Positions 1 through 7,450 of a stretch of DNA of 64,000 nt are shown one piece after another (position 1 is the stretch's first letter; each line of letters starts with the position of its first letter). The stretch comes from Acidiluteibacter sp963716125. Lineage in GTDB: Bacteria; Bacteroidota; Bacteroidia; Flavobacteriales_E; Vicingaceae. Both the position numbers and the translations under genes were made by a program. The stretch lies in assembly GCA_963716125.1 (NCBI GenBank), contig OY970294.1, positions 2,356,001 to 2,420,000 of the forward strand, written 5' to 3'. A model generated the notes under the pieces. That model was not told where the DNA came from. It saw nothing but the letters and a program-made list of their open reading frames with translations, and did no database searches.

Positions 1-199
1 TCACTTGGGCAACAACTTTAATTTTCTCCTCGTTGGTCAATGTCACAGATTCTCCTGTAGTTCCCAAGACTACTATATAATCTATTCCACCATCTATAAT
101 ATGGTTTACTAATCTATCTAAACCTTTGTAATTTACACTATAATCTTTATTAAATGGAGTAACAATGGCTACGCCAGTTCCTGAGAATTTTCTTTTCAT
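1..199 (-). CDS. dapA: 4-hydroxy-tetrahydrodipicolinate synthase, N-terminal part (runs off the window)
   Basis: Partial gene: only the first ~66 codons are inside the window, beginning at an ATG at 199. The translation starts MKRKFSGTGVAIVTPF and later has VLGTTGESVTL, the phosphate-binding GTTGE loop of the DapA/NAL aldolase family. DapA condenses pyruvate with aspartate semialdehyde in lysine and diaminopimelate synthesis in the cytoplasm. The catalytic lysine would lie beyond the window edge and cannot be checked. It lies downstream of the DUF6913 and recF genes on the same strand. Confidence 0.92.
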   Translation of the reverse strand, partial: MKRKFSGTGVAIVTPFNKDYSVNYKGLDRLVNHIIDGGIDYIVVLGTTGESVTLTNEEKIKVVAQV

Positions 200-269
200 G
201 AGCTATTTTTTTACAATATTAAATATTCCTGCATCATCGTTTTATTTTTTAGGACTACTAAAAATTGAT

Positions 270-806
270 TCAATGGATCAAGCTTAAATAGTGTTTCACT
301 TGTTCAATCAGATATGTTTGAGTTTTGTTTTTGCTGATGTCAATCGTTAAATCGCATTGCTCAGTTTTATATGCAGATGACTCCCCTACTTTAAAATGGG
401 CTTTAGATAAAGAGGTAATATATTTTATTGGCAAATAAGTTTTGGTGCTTAAATCAATTAAAATATCAAATTCTTTACTGATAAATCGTAAACAATCCTT
501 TTTTTGAGGTAATTGCAACCAATTCAATTCTTTCTTATTGAAATATTTATAAGTTAACTCACTTTTAACTTTATCTATTTGCTCTTTAGAGCTTATATAA
601 CATAAGGTCTCTACATTGATTCGTTCTTCTTTTAGAAAACGTGCAAAGGAACGAACCTCTTCATCTTGCAGTGCTGAGTTAAAATGGTAAATAATGCCAA
701 CTTGTTTGGCATTATTCAAGCCAAAAGACTTTATTTTTCTTTTAACTTTTGCTAATTTATTCTTAAGCAATAAATTAGCAATTTTAGATTTTGTTTTATC
801 TATCAA
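270..806 (-). CDS. DUF6913 family protein
   Basis: A 178-residue soluble protein of unknown function, matching from memory the DUF6913 family of Bacteroidota, often found beside dapA. It has a basic N-terminal stretch, then an alternating alpha/beta pattern with VGIIYHFNS near residue 36 and FDILIDLS near residue 113, suggestive of a Rossmann-like fold. No catalytic motif is recognised. The only Met-type start is a TTG at 806, seven bases after the stop of the DciA-like gene, so translation is probably coupled. The only alternatives would be rarer initiation codons. It probably belongs to the recF-DciA-DUF6913 transcript. Confidence 0.75.
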   Translation of the reverse strand: MIDKTKSKIANLLLKNKLAKVKRKIKSFGLNNAKQVGIIYHFNSALQDEEVRSFARFLKEERINVETLCYISSKEQIDKVKSELTYKYFNKKELNWLQLPQKKDCLRFISKEFDILIDLSTKTYLPIKYITSLSKAHFKVGESSAYKTEQCDLTIDISKNKTQTYLIEQVKHYLSLIH

Positions 807-812
807 GTTTTT

Positions 813-1103
813 CTACTTTATTACAATATCATATACTATTTGCTTTCCTAAATCTCCATTCAGTTTTTCAATGAGTTTAGATTTTGCCATAGTCAACTCT
901 TGTTTTAAAGCTGAAGAGTCCATTTTAAGATGCAATACTTTCTTTTTAAAATATATTTCGGAAGTATGTTTGGCTATCATTTTTCCCACTAATTTTTCCC
1001 ATGAACTTATTAGCTCCACTTCATTCATCTTATCTTCTAATCCATAAGCCCTTAGCATCTTATCTACCAATTCTTTAATGGGTGTTTGATTTTTATACGC
1101 CAT
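813..1103 (-). CDS. DciA-like DUF721 protein
   Basis: A 96-residue protein with the DUF721/DciA pattern: an N-terminal helix (TPIKELVDKMLRAYGLEDK), the I.SWEKLVGKMIAKHT block near residues 28-44, then a KH-like beta-alpha unit (LHLKMDSSALKQEL). DciA proteins help load the replicative helicase in bacteria lacking DnaC or DnaI. In Bacteroidota a short version typically sits next to recF, as here. Its ATG at 1103 lies inside the 3' end of recF (11-base overlap), implying translational coupling. The helicase-loading role is inferred from family and position only. Confidence 0.8.
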   Translation of the reverse strand: MAYKNQTPIKELVDKMLRAYGLEDKMNEVELISSWEKLVGKMIAKHTSEIYFKKKVLHLKMDSSALKQELTMAKSKLIEKLNGDLGKQIVYDIVIK

Positions 1104-2196
1104 TTACTTCTCCATTATTTACCACGAAGGTACTACATTCTATATCTAATTCCTTAAAAATTTCGACCAATCTTTGCTCGTGTGTATCAGTAATAAAAAT
1201 CTGACCAAAATCATTACTTCCCACTATTTCCATCAACTTTGAAACCCTTTTATCATCTAATTTATCATAAATATCATCCAATAACAAAATAGGCGGAATG
1301 TTTGTAATCATTTGAATGTATTCAGCTTGAGCCAATTTAAGTGCAAGCAAATAAGTTTTTTGCTGACCTTGAGAGCCAAATTTCTTAATTGGGAAATCAT
1401 CAATAGTAAATTCTAAATCATCTTTATGCACACCAACTGTACTGTAGGTTGCTCTTCTATCTTTTTGTCTCGCTTCTATTAATTCTTCCTGAAAATTATG
1501 GGTATTCAATTGAGAAATATAATCTAAACCAACCACATCCCTACTTTCTGATATAAAAGTATAATATTTTTGAAAGATGGGAATAAAATTTTCAATGAAT
1601 TCAATTCGAGCTTCATGTACTTTTTTGCCATGCTGTATTAGTTGTATATCCCATAATTCAAGACTTTCTTCCTCAAATGAACGTATTTCAGCAAATTTCT
1701 TTAGCAATCTATTTCTCTGTGCCAAAGCTTTATTGTATTGTATCAAATGCTCCAAATACAATCGATCATATTGTGAAATTATCAAATCTAAAAATCTTCT
1801 TCGCACATCACTTCCATCTAAAATTAGAGATGAATCTGAGGGAGAAATCATCACCAAAGGAAGTAATCCAATATGGTCAGAAATGCGATCGTACTCCTTT
1901 TTATTGCGTTTAAATTGCTTTTTTTGTCCTCTTTTTACACCACAATAGATACTTTCGTTGCTTTCCAAACGGTAAAAATCGCCTTGAACGACCATAAATG
2001 GTGCTTCATGAAAAATTATTTGAGAGTCAGCCGGATTGAAATAACTCTTACTAAATGAAAGATAAAAAATAGCATCCAATAAATTGGTTTTTCCGCCCCC
2101 ATTACCGCCTACAAAGCAATTTACATTTTCATGCAAGTCAAGTTTTGCCTCCTTATAATTCTTAAAATTGATGATAGATAAATTCCTTAAAAACAT
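1093..2196 (-). CDS. recF: DNA replication/repair protein RecF
   Basis: RecF is an SMC-like ATPase that loads RecA with RecO and RecR at gaps and stalled forks. The N-terminus MFLRNLSIINFKNYKE is typical. Walker A (GGNGGGKTN) is at about residues 30-38. The ABC-type signature region (KKFGSQGQQKT) is near residue 270, followed by Walker B (ILLLDDIYDKLD). Length is about 367 residues, normal for the family. The ATG at 2196 is preferred to a TTG at 2217, because that TTG lies inside the likely -7 promoter element. It leads a tight operon with the DciA-like and DUF6913 genes and is divergent from the TPR-ribH unit. Confidence 0.95.
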   Translation of the reverse strand: MFLRNLSIINFKNYKEAKLDLHENVNCFVGGNGGGKTNLLDAIFYLSFSKSYFNPADSQIIFHEAPFMVVQGDFYRLESNESIYCGVKRGQKKQFKRNKKEYDRISDHIGLLPLVMISPSDSSLILDGSDVRRRFLDLIISQYDRLYLEHLIQYNKALAQRNRLLKKFAEIRSFEEESLELWDIQLIQHGKKVHEARIEFIENFIPIFQKYYTFISESRDVVGLDYISQLNTHNFQEELIEARQKDRRATYSTVGVHKDDLEFTIDDFPIKKFGSQGQQKTYLLALKLAQAEYIQMITNIPPILLLDDIYDKLDDKRVSKLMEIVGSNDFGQIFITDTHEQRLVEIFKELDIECSTFVVNNGEVNGV

Positions 2197-2214
2197 ATTT
2201 TTTCTAATTCTTTG

Positions 2215-2243
2215 CAAATTTACGCAATCAACTTTTGAAACAA
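2215..2243 (-). promoter_or_regulatory. Bacteroidota-type promoter for recF
   Basis: On the minus strand TTG (2241-2243) is followed by 18 bases and then TAAATTTG (2215-2222), a good match to TTG-N17-23-TAnnTTTG. The predicted start point is just before the ATG at 2196, giving a very short leader. It is back-to-back with the promoter of the TPR gene. Confidence 0.6.
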
Positions 2244-2255
2244 GCGAATAAATAA

Positions 2256-2285
2256 TTTGTTGATTGTAAAAAAAACTTATTTTTG
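2256..2285 (+). promoter_or_regulatory. Bacteroidota-type promoter for the TPR-ribH unit
   Basis: TTTG (2256-2259), 18 bases, then TATTTTTG (2278-2285) fits the Bacteroidota housekeeping consensus. A transcript starting near 2291 would have a leader of about 17 bases before the ATG at 2308. It is divergent from the recF promoter, with only ~12 bases between the -33 elements. Confidence 0.6.
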
Positions 2286-2307
2286 CAGCCTTATAAATGT
2301 AAGAATT

Positions 2308-2994
2308 ATGTCAAATAAGAAAAACCAAGAAGAAGAACTATTTGTAGATGTTGAAGAAGTTTATGGTAAAACTGAATTTTTCATTGAGGATAACAAAAAA
2401 GTAATTATTGGAGTTATTGTTGGTATTGTTGTAGTTATCGCAGGATATTTTGCCTATGAAAACTTTATAGCAAAGCCAAATGAGCAAGAAGCCAAAGAAT
2501 TGATGTTTACAGCTGAGCAATATTTTGCTCAAGACTCATTAAACAAGGCTATTTATGGAGATGGTGCTAATTATGGGTTTTTAGAAATAGAAGATAAATA
2601 TAGTGGTACCAAAGCAGGAAATTTAGCTTCTTATTATTTAGGAATTGCTTATTTAAGAAGCGGTCAGTTTGAACCAGCTATTGAAGCATTGGAAGATTTC
2701 AGTAGTGATGATCAAATTATTAGCTGCATTGCATTAGGTGCTCAAGGTGATGCTTATATGGAATTAGGTGATAAAGATAAAGCAGCAAGTTTTTATAGTA
2801 AAGCTGCTGATAGAAATGAAAATGAATTCACTGCTCCTATTTATTTAATGAAAGCAGGTTTAGCTTATGAAGAATTAGGTAAATTTGATAAAGCGTTAAC
2901 TGCTTACAAAAGAATCAAGAAAGATTACAAAAATACTTCTGAAGGCACTGAAATAGAAAAATACATTGCTAGAGCCGAAACATATATAAACTAG
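2308..2994 (+). CDS. Membrane-anchored TPR protein
   Basis: About 228 residues from the ATG at 2308. An upstream in-frame TTG at 2257 is rejected because it lies in the promoter. A short charged N-terminus is followed by one strong membrane segment (VIIGVIVGIVVVIAGYF) near residues 31-47, then helical TPR units such as LASYYLGIAYLRSGQFEPAI and APIYLMKAGLAYEELGKFDKA. This layout (N-in anchor, periplasmic TPRs) resembles YfgM-like proteins that assist outer-envelope protein export, but that role is inference. It lies 9 bases upstream of ribH and probably shares its transcript. Confidence 0.85.
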   Translation: MSNKKNQEEELFVDVEEVYGKTEFFIEDNKKVIIGVIVGIVVVIAGYFAYENFIAKPNEQEAKELMFTAEQYFAQDSLNKAIYGDGANYGFLEIEDKYSGTKAGNLASYYLGIAYLRSGQFEPAIEALEDFSSDDQIISCIALGAQGDAYMELGDKDKAASFYSKAADRNENEFTAPIYLMKAGLAYEELGKFDKALTAYKRIKKDYKNTSEGTEIEKYIARAETYIN

Positions 2995-3003
2995 GATTTT
3001 ATT

Positions 3004-3492
3004 ATGGCTACAACCAATTTGTCAGGTTACGATATAAATACAATTCCGAATGCGCAAGATATGCGATTCGGAATTGTTGTTTCTGAGTGGAATGAGAAGA
3101 TTACATCAGGACTTTTAAAAGGCGCTAAGGAAACCCTTTTAAAGTGTAATGCCAAAGAGGAAAATATTTATATTTACAAAGTACCAGGTTCATTTGAACT
3201 TCCTCTTGGAGCACAATTTCTTTTAGACCAACTCCACGTTGATGCAGTTATTTGTTTAGGTTGCGTTATCCAAGGTCAAACGAAACATTTTGATTTTGTT
3301 TGCCAAGGATTAACTCAAGGAATTATGGAAGTGGGTTTAAAATATAATAAAGCTGTTATTTTTGGTGTATTAACCGACAATACTGAACAACAAAGTATTG
3401 ACAGAAGCGGTGGTAAATTAGGTAATAAAGGTGATGAAGCTGCAATAACAGCTATAAAAATGGTTTGTCTGCAAAGAAAAATTAAGGTCTAA
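3004..3492 (+). CDS. ribH: 6,7-dimethyl-8-ribityllumazine synthase
   Basis: RibH condenses 5-amino-6-ribitylamino-uracil with dihydroxybutanone phosphate, the penultimate step of riboflavin synthesis. The 162-residue protein shows the family blocks in order: SEWN near residue 27, PGSFELP near 61, GCVIQGQTKHFDF near 86-98 with the catalytic His at about 95, and GVLTDNTEQQ near 120. Length is normal and the enzyme should be cytoplasmic and oligomeric. No other riboflavin genes are nearby. It follows the TPR gene by 9 bases, and its stop overlaps the stop of the convergent gene by 3 bases. Confidence 0.97.
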   Translation: MATTNLSGYDINTIPNAQDMRFGIVVSEWNEKITSGLLKGAKETLLKCNAKEENIYIYKVPGSFELPLGAQFLLDQLHVDAVICLGCVIQGQTKHFDFVCQGLTQGIMEVGLKYNKAVIFGVLTDNTEQQSIDRSGGKLGNKGDEAAITAIKMVCLQRKIKV

Positions 3493-3869
3493 TTTAATTT
3501 AACCAATTTAGCATCAATATCATGATCATTTATAATAGATTCAGCAAATCTATTCTGACCAAATGGAACTAAAATAGTTAAACTTCCATTTTTCATTTTT
3601 GCCATAGTAGATAAAAGTTTCCATTTGCTGACAATATGACTCACATCGTCTGTTCGTTGGGCAATTTCAAAATAAAACTTCCCTCTGGTATTTTGAGCAG
3701 TAATATCTGGTATATATTGAACTTCTGAATCCTTTAATTGATAATGAAAAGGATTTTCATAACCTTCAGCGACTGATTTAACTTCATCATAACCTTTGGC
3801 TTCTACTCTTTTTAAAGCGGAAAGAATTAAGTCATCAAATTTCTTATTGGATCTGGATTCTTGTAACAT
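3489..3869 (-). CDS. Hypothetical protein, possible PD-(D/E)XK-like fold
   Basis: A 126-residue soluble protein not assigned to a named family. An N-terminal helix (FDDLILSALKRVEAKGYDE) is followed by YIPDITAQN and, nine residues on, FYFEIA, and then a helix containing KWKLL. A PD...ExA pair on adjacent strands resembles the core of PD-(D/E)XK nuclease-like folds, but the usual catalytic lysine two residues after the Glu is Ala. A later strand (LTILVPFG) completes an alpha/beta pattern. Nuclease activity should not be assumed. It is convergent with ribH, stop to stop. Confidence 0.6.
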   Translation of the reverse strand: MLQESRSNKKFDDLILSALKRVEAKGYDEVKSVAEGYENPFHYQLKDSEVQYIPDITAQNTRGKFYFEIAQRTDDVSHIVSKWKLLSTMAKMKNGSLTILVPFGQNRFAESIINDHDIDAKLVKLN

Positions 3870-3941
3870 ATCTATTGAATTTTAAGTAATTAATATTCAA
3901 TAAAGCTCAAAAACTATTCCTTAATCAATATTATCAGTAAG

Positions 3942-4319
3942 TTATGATTTACGCTTCTTTGAATGTTCATTTAGATGCTTCCTTAATATTATAAAAACTA
4001 TGGTCAGAACAAACAATATTAAGGGTAAGGTTAATTGCTCCATTTCATTGTGATAGATGTGAACTATTATAGCTCCTGCCATAATAACAGAAAGCCCAAC
4101 AGCAGCATATATTCTCAACTTGGGAATTAGTAAACTAATAGCTGCTGACAACTCAAGAAAACCTAAAAGTAACATTAATCCAATAGGAATTTTATAATGT
4201 TCAAAATTTTCTACCATCATATCTGTGCGCATCATTTTTGCAAAACCTGCAACAATAAAGACAATTAACAACAATACCGTGATGATATTCAATGTAATTT
4301 TCTTCGCTTTAATTGTCAT
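3942..4319 (-). CDS. DoxX-like membrane protein
   Basis: A 125-residue protein with four hydrophobic segments: ITLNIITVLLLIVFIVAG, IGLMLLLGFLELSAAISLL, AAVGLSVIMAGAIIVHIY and LPLILFVLTIVFIIL. The first helix ends in AGFAKM, the usual DoxX start motif, and the second carries the GxLE.. pattern. The C-terminus is basic (KHLNEHSKKRKS) and should be cytoplasmic. The family is broadly linked to redox or respiratory functions, but a substrate cannot be given. It stands alone between two unrelated genes, with about 65-70 bases on each side. Confidence 0.8.
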   Translation of the reverse strand: MTIKAKKITLNIITVLLLIVFIVAGFAKMMRTDMMVENFEHYKIPIGLMLLLGFLELSAAISLLIPKLRIYAAVGLSVIMAGAIIVHIYHNEMEQLTLPLILFVLTIVFIILRKHLNEHSKKRKS

Positions 4320-4385
4320 AATTATCTATTTAATGGATGCAATTTAAAACAATAATTAGATATATCTTATTATCCATTGAAAATT

Positions 4386-5060
4386 TTACTTCAAAAGTTC
4401 AGGAAATTTTTCTTCGAAACGATTCAATCTTGGTATAGAAACATTTTGTATATAAGGATTATTTTGGTTATTTTTTTCGTAATTTTGATGATAATCTTCT
4501 GCCTTATAAAAGGTTGTATAAGGAGTAACTTCAGTCACTATTGGACTGCCATAAACCTTTTCAGCCTCTAATTTTTGAATATAATCTTCAATAATTTTCT
4601 TTTCTACATCATTTTGATAGAATGCTATTGATCTATATTGTGTACCTCTATCAGGTCCTTGACGATTTAAAGTAGTTGGATCTTGTGAACCAAAAAACAC
4701 TTTTACCAAAGTAGGAAAATCCACTTTAGATGAATCGTAATAAACCATTACAGACTCTGCATGAGAAGTTTTTCCTGAACCTACCATCTCATAAGTTGGA
4801 TTTTTCTCAGTGCCACCTGCATAACCAGAAACTGCTTCCTCTACTCCCTTCACTTCTTCATACACAGCTTCAACACACCAAAAACAACCAGATGCAAAAT
4901 AAGCCTTGTTAAAACCATTTAATTGCTTAGGATTCTTTGTTACTTCTATCGGTGTTTCTTCTTCTTTTATTTCTTCATTTTCGTTTGTTGTATTTGCATT
5001 AGAACATGCAGCAATAGCAATTACTGCAAAAAATGCCATCATATTTAACTTTTTCATCAT
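4386..5060 (-). CDS. msrA: Peptide-methionine (S)-S-oxide reductase, exported lipoprotein form
   Basis: MsrA reduces methionine-S-sulfoxide in oxidised proteins. The active-site motif GCFWC is near residues 58-62, followed by VSGYAGG, DPTTLNRQGPDRGTQYRS and the C-terminal DYHQNYEKN region, all standard. The N-terminus (MMKKLN, a hydrophobic run, then IAIAACS) is a lipoprotein signal peptide, so the enzyme should repair envelope proteins rather than act in the cytosol. There is no fused MsrB domain. The start is one of two adjacent ATGs (5060 or 5057). It follows the M48 lipoprotein gene on the same strand by 25 bases, suggesting a shared envelope quality-control transcript. Confidence 0.95.
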   Translation of the reverse strand: MMKKLNMMAFFAVIAIAACSNANTTNENEEIKEEETPIEVTKNPKQLNGFNKAYFASGCFWCVEAVYEEVKGVEEAVSGYAGGTEKNPTYEMVGSGKTSHAESVMVYYDSSKVDFPTLVKVFFGSQDPTTLNRQGPDRGTQYRSIAFYQNDVEKKIIEDYIQKLEAEKVYGSPIVTEVTPYTTFYKAEDYHQNYEKNNQNNPYIQNVSIPRLNRFEEKFPELLK

Positions 5061-5085
5061 TTTCAATTTTTAAATTCTCTTTTAT

Positions 5086-5892
5086 TTACGGTAAAGAGTT
5101 CACAAAAGATTGGTAGGTGCTAGGATCAAAATAAGTAGTGTCACAACCTAATTCTAAAGCTTTGGTAGTAATATTGGAAACTCTATCAGTAGGGTTTGGA
5201 TGCGTGCTCATAAAAACTGGAGGCGTAGTAGCTCCACTATTGGTTAACCTTTGAAAAAAAGTTTTAGCTCCATCACATCTGTAAGGAGTTTTTGCAAGAT
5301 ATTCTACTGAATATTCATCTGCTTCTGTTTCAGCATCTCTACTAAATGCTAAAACTGCACCCTTACTAGCAACCTGTGCTAAAATTTGGGTTAATTGACT
5401 AGAATTATCTCCTAATAAAATGCCCAATAATATACTAATCCCATATTGTTTTTGTAATTGTTTTACAGAGTGTCTTCTGTCTGCATGCGCCATTTCATGA
5501 CCCATTACTCCCATCAAGTCATCTTCCTTGTCCAAATACTTTATTAAACCTGTATAAAAGAAAATATATCCTCCAGGTGATGCAAAAGCATTTAAAGTAT
5601 TATCATCCTTAATAATATACACTTCCCAAGCAAACTCATCTTTATATCCAATTTCGCCAGAATTTAAAATTTTATCTTTCAAACCACGGATGTATTCATA
5701 AGCACTTTTATATTGCACAGAATCCAACAAAGGATAATCTTGTGGATTGGCAAAAATCTCAGCTTTTAACTGAGCTCCTAACTCTTTATCGTCATTGGGC
5801 GAAAACAATAAGACAGTTTCCTTATTATCCTCTTTTTTACATGCAGCAAATGAAATTGCAATTAATACGATTATTGACAGTTTCTTTATCAT
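5086..5892 (-). CDS. M48 family metalloprotease lipoprotein
   Basis: A BepA/LoiP-like zinc protease of about 268 residues. The start MIKKLSIIVLIAISFAAC at 5892 gives a lipoprotein signal with lipobox FAAC. An upstream in-frame reading would run through a (GATTT)n repeat and is rejected. The zinc motif HEMAH is in VMGHEMAHADRRH, and the third ligand is in AETEADEYSVEYL. The C-terminal part has STHPNPTDRV, typical of the family. Such enzymes degrade or refold misassembled outer-membrane proteins in the periplasm. It is upstream of msrA on the same strand and 64 bases downstream of the AAA+ gene. Confidence 0.92.
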   Translation of the reverse strand: MIKKLSIIVLIAISFAACKKEDNKETVLLFSPNDDKELGAQLKAEIFANPQDYPLLDSVQYKSAYEYIRGLKDKILNSGEIGYKDEFAWEVYIIKDDNTLNAFASPGGYIFFYTGLIKYLDKEDDLMGVMGHEMAHADRRHSVKQLQKQYGISILLGILLGDNSSQLTQILAQVASKGAVLAFSRDAETEADEYSVEYLAKTPYRCDGAKTFFQRLTNSGATTPPVFMSTHPNPTDRVSNITTKALELGCDTTYFDPSTYQSFVNSLP

Positions 5893-5896
5893 CTTT

Positions 5897-5925
5897 ATTT
5901 GATTTGATTTGATTTGATTTGATTT
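5897..5925. repeat. Pentanucleotide tandem repeat (GATTT)5
   Basis: Five perfect copies of GATTT (5901-5925), preceded by a partial ATTT, lie directly upstream of the M48 lipoprotein start at 5892, within its leader or promoter. On the coding strand this reads as AAATC repeats. A 5-bp unit outside the reading frame could vary in number by slippage and change promoter or leader spacing. Variation is not visible from one sequence. Confidence 0.85.
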
Positions 5926-5956
5926 ATATTGCAAATATCTACTATATTGATGATAT

Positions 5957-7450
5957 TTAAAAATTATCTTCTCTATCATTATCATTGGAATACAGCATAG
6001 ATTGGAACAAATCATTAAATCGCAACTTATTTTCTATTCGTTTTCTTCCTAAAAGTGAGTATTCAGTTAATGAATGCAATAAAAACTCTTTTAAGAGATA
6101 TCTTTCTTCTAAGGATTTATCTTTAAATTTTCTATCAATTAAATCATTCATTCCGTTGATATTATCCAATTCCTCTCGATATACTTTTTCAGTATAATCT
6201 GATTCAATATCCACCACATTATTAGCAAAAGAATTGATAACAACATTGTATTTTTGAGCTTCTTCTGTCTTGTTCTTTTTTAAATCAAGCAATTCAGGAA
6301 AGTAATTTGGTGCTAATGTTCTGATAGCTGCTTGTACAATAGCATAAGCCACATTTACGGCTCCTTCTTGCTCGCCTTCGTAAACCATCTCTATTTTACC
6401 AACTATAGCAGGTATTACGTTTAATAAGTCAGAAATTCGAGCAACGGCTTTCTTCTCATTGTTTAATATACTTCTTCGTTCAGCAGAACTGATCATATTT
6501 TCATAAGCAGCTATGGTCAAACGCGCAGAAACACCACTTTTAGCATCTACGTATTCACTTATTCTGGCTTCAAATGCAATTTGCTCTATTAAATCTTTCA
6601 GCAATTCACTTACTTCAATATTTTTATTTTGCTCATCAGCCACTTTTACTTCTTGCTGAGTAATCTCTTTTGCTAAAGCGATATTTTTAGGATAATGCGT
6701 CAATATCTGACTTTGAATTCTATCTTTTAAAGGAGTAATAATAGCACCTCTATTGGTATAATCTTCTGGATTGGCAGTGAAAACAAATTGCAAATCTAAA
6801 GGTAAACGAATTTTGAAACCTCTTATTTGTATATCTCCTTCTTGCAATATATTAAATAAGGCTACTTGAATCCTTGCTTGAAGATCGGGCAATTCGTTAA
6901 TTACAAAAATGCCTCTGTTTGCTCTGGCAATTAATCCAAAATGAATCACACGTTCATCCGAATAATCCAACTTTAAGTTAGCAGCTTTTATAGGATCAAC
7001 ATCTCCAATTAAATCTGCTATAGAAACATCAGGAGTGGCTAACTTTTCGGTGTATCTATCATTTCTATGCACCCAAGAAATAGGTGTATCATCCCCTTTT
7101 TCGGAAATTAAACTTTTCGCATAAAATGAAATAGGATGATAAGGATCATCATTGATTTCAGAACCTTTTATTATTGGCATATATTCATCCAATAAATTGA
7201 CCATCAAACGGGCAATTTTAGTTTTTGCTTGACCTCTTAATCCCAATAAATTAATATTGTGTTTTGCCAAAATAGCTCTTTCTAAACTTGGTATAACTGT
7301 ATCTTCATAGCCATGGATTTGTTGAAAAACAGGCGTTTTCTTTTTCAAAGCTTCTATTAGGTTGTATCTCAACTCCTCTTTAACAGTTTTACTTTGATAA
7401 TTAGATTTTTTTAATTCTCCTAATGTTTTTATATCTAGGAATTTGCTCAT
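5957..7450 (-). CDS. MoxR/BchI-like AAA+ ATPase
   Basis: A 497-residue ATPase of the magnesium-chelatase-like/MoxR group. Walker A is GLRGQAKTK near residues 69-77, Walker B is GIFVINEL near 183, and sensor 1 is FVFTANPEDYTNRG near 218-231, with the RIQSQI arginine region just after. These pair with VWA-domain proteins to remodel or chaperone other proteins; true Mg-chelation into tetrapyrroles is unlikely without the H subunit. Its ATG overlaps the stop of the VWA gene (ATGA, 4 bases), so the two are translationally coupled. The target is unknown; the M48 and msrA genes just downstream on the same strand are candidates for a shared stress or envelope role. Confidence 0.88.
   Translation of the reverse strand: MSKFLDIKTLGELKKSNYQSKTVKEELRYNLIEALKKKTPVFQQIHGYEDTVIPSLERAILAKHNINLLGLRGQAKTKIARLMVNLLDEYMPIIKGSEINDDPYHPISFYAKSLISEKGDDTPISWVHRNDRYTEKLATPDVSIADLIGDVDPIKAANLKLDYSDERVIHFGLIARANRGIFVINELPDLQARIQVALFNILQEGDIQIRGFKIRLPLDLQFVFTANPEDYTNRGAIITPLKDRIQSQILTHYPKNIALAKEITQQEVKVADEQNKNIEVSELLKDLIEQIAFEARISEYVDAKSGVSARLTIAAYENMISSAERRSILNNEKKAVARISDLLNVIPAIVGKIEMVYEGEQEGAVNVAYAIVQAAIRTLAPNYFPELLDLKKNKTEEAQKYNVVINSFANNVVDIESDYTEKVYREELDNINGMNDLIDRKFKDKSLEERYLLKEFLLHSLTEYSLLGRKRIENKLRFNDLFQSMLYSNDNDREDNF

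Noticed and set aside
2197..2217. Longer recF start at TTG 2217
   Set aside because: The TTG is inside the -7 element TAAATTTG; MFLRNL at 2196 is the normal RecF N-terminus.
4377..4571. 64-codon plus-strand frame opposite msrA
   Set aside because: Antisense to the conserved MsrA C-terminus, with no start signals.
5893..6015. N-terminal extension of the M48 protease
   Set aside because: It would translate the (GATTT)n tract and precede an excellent lipoprotein signal at 5892.
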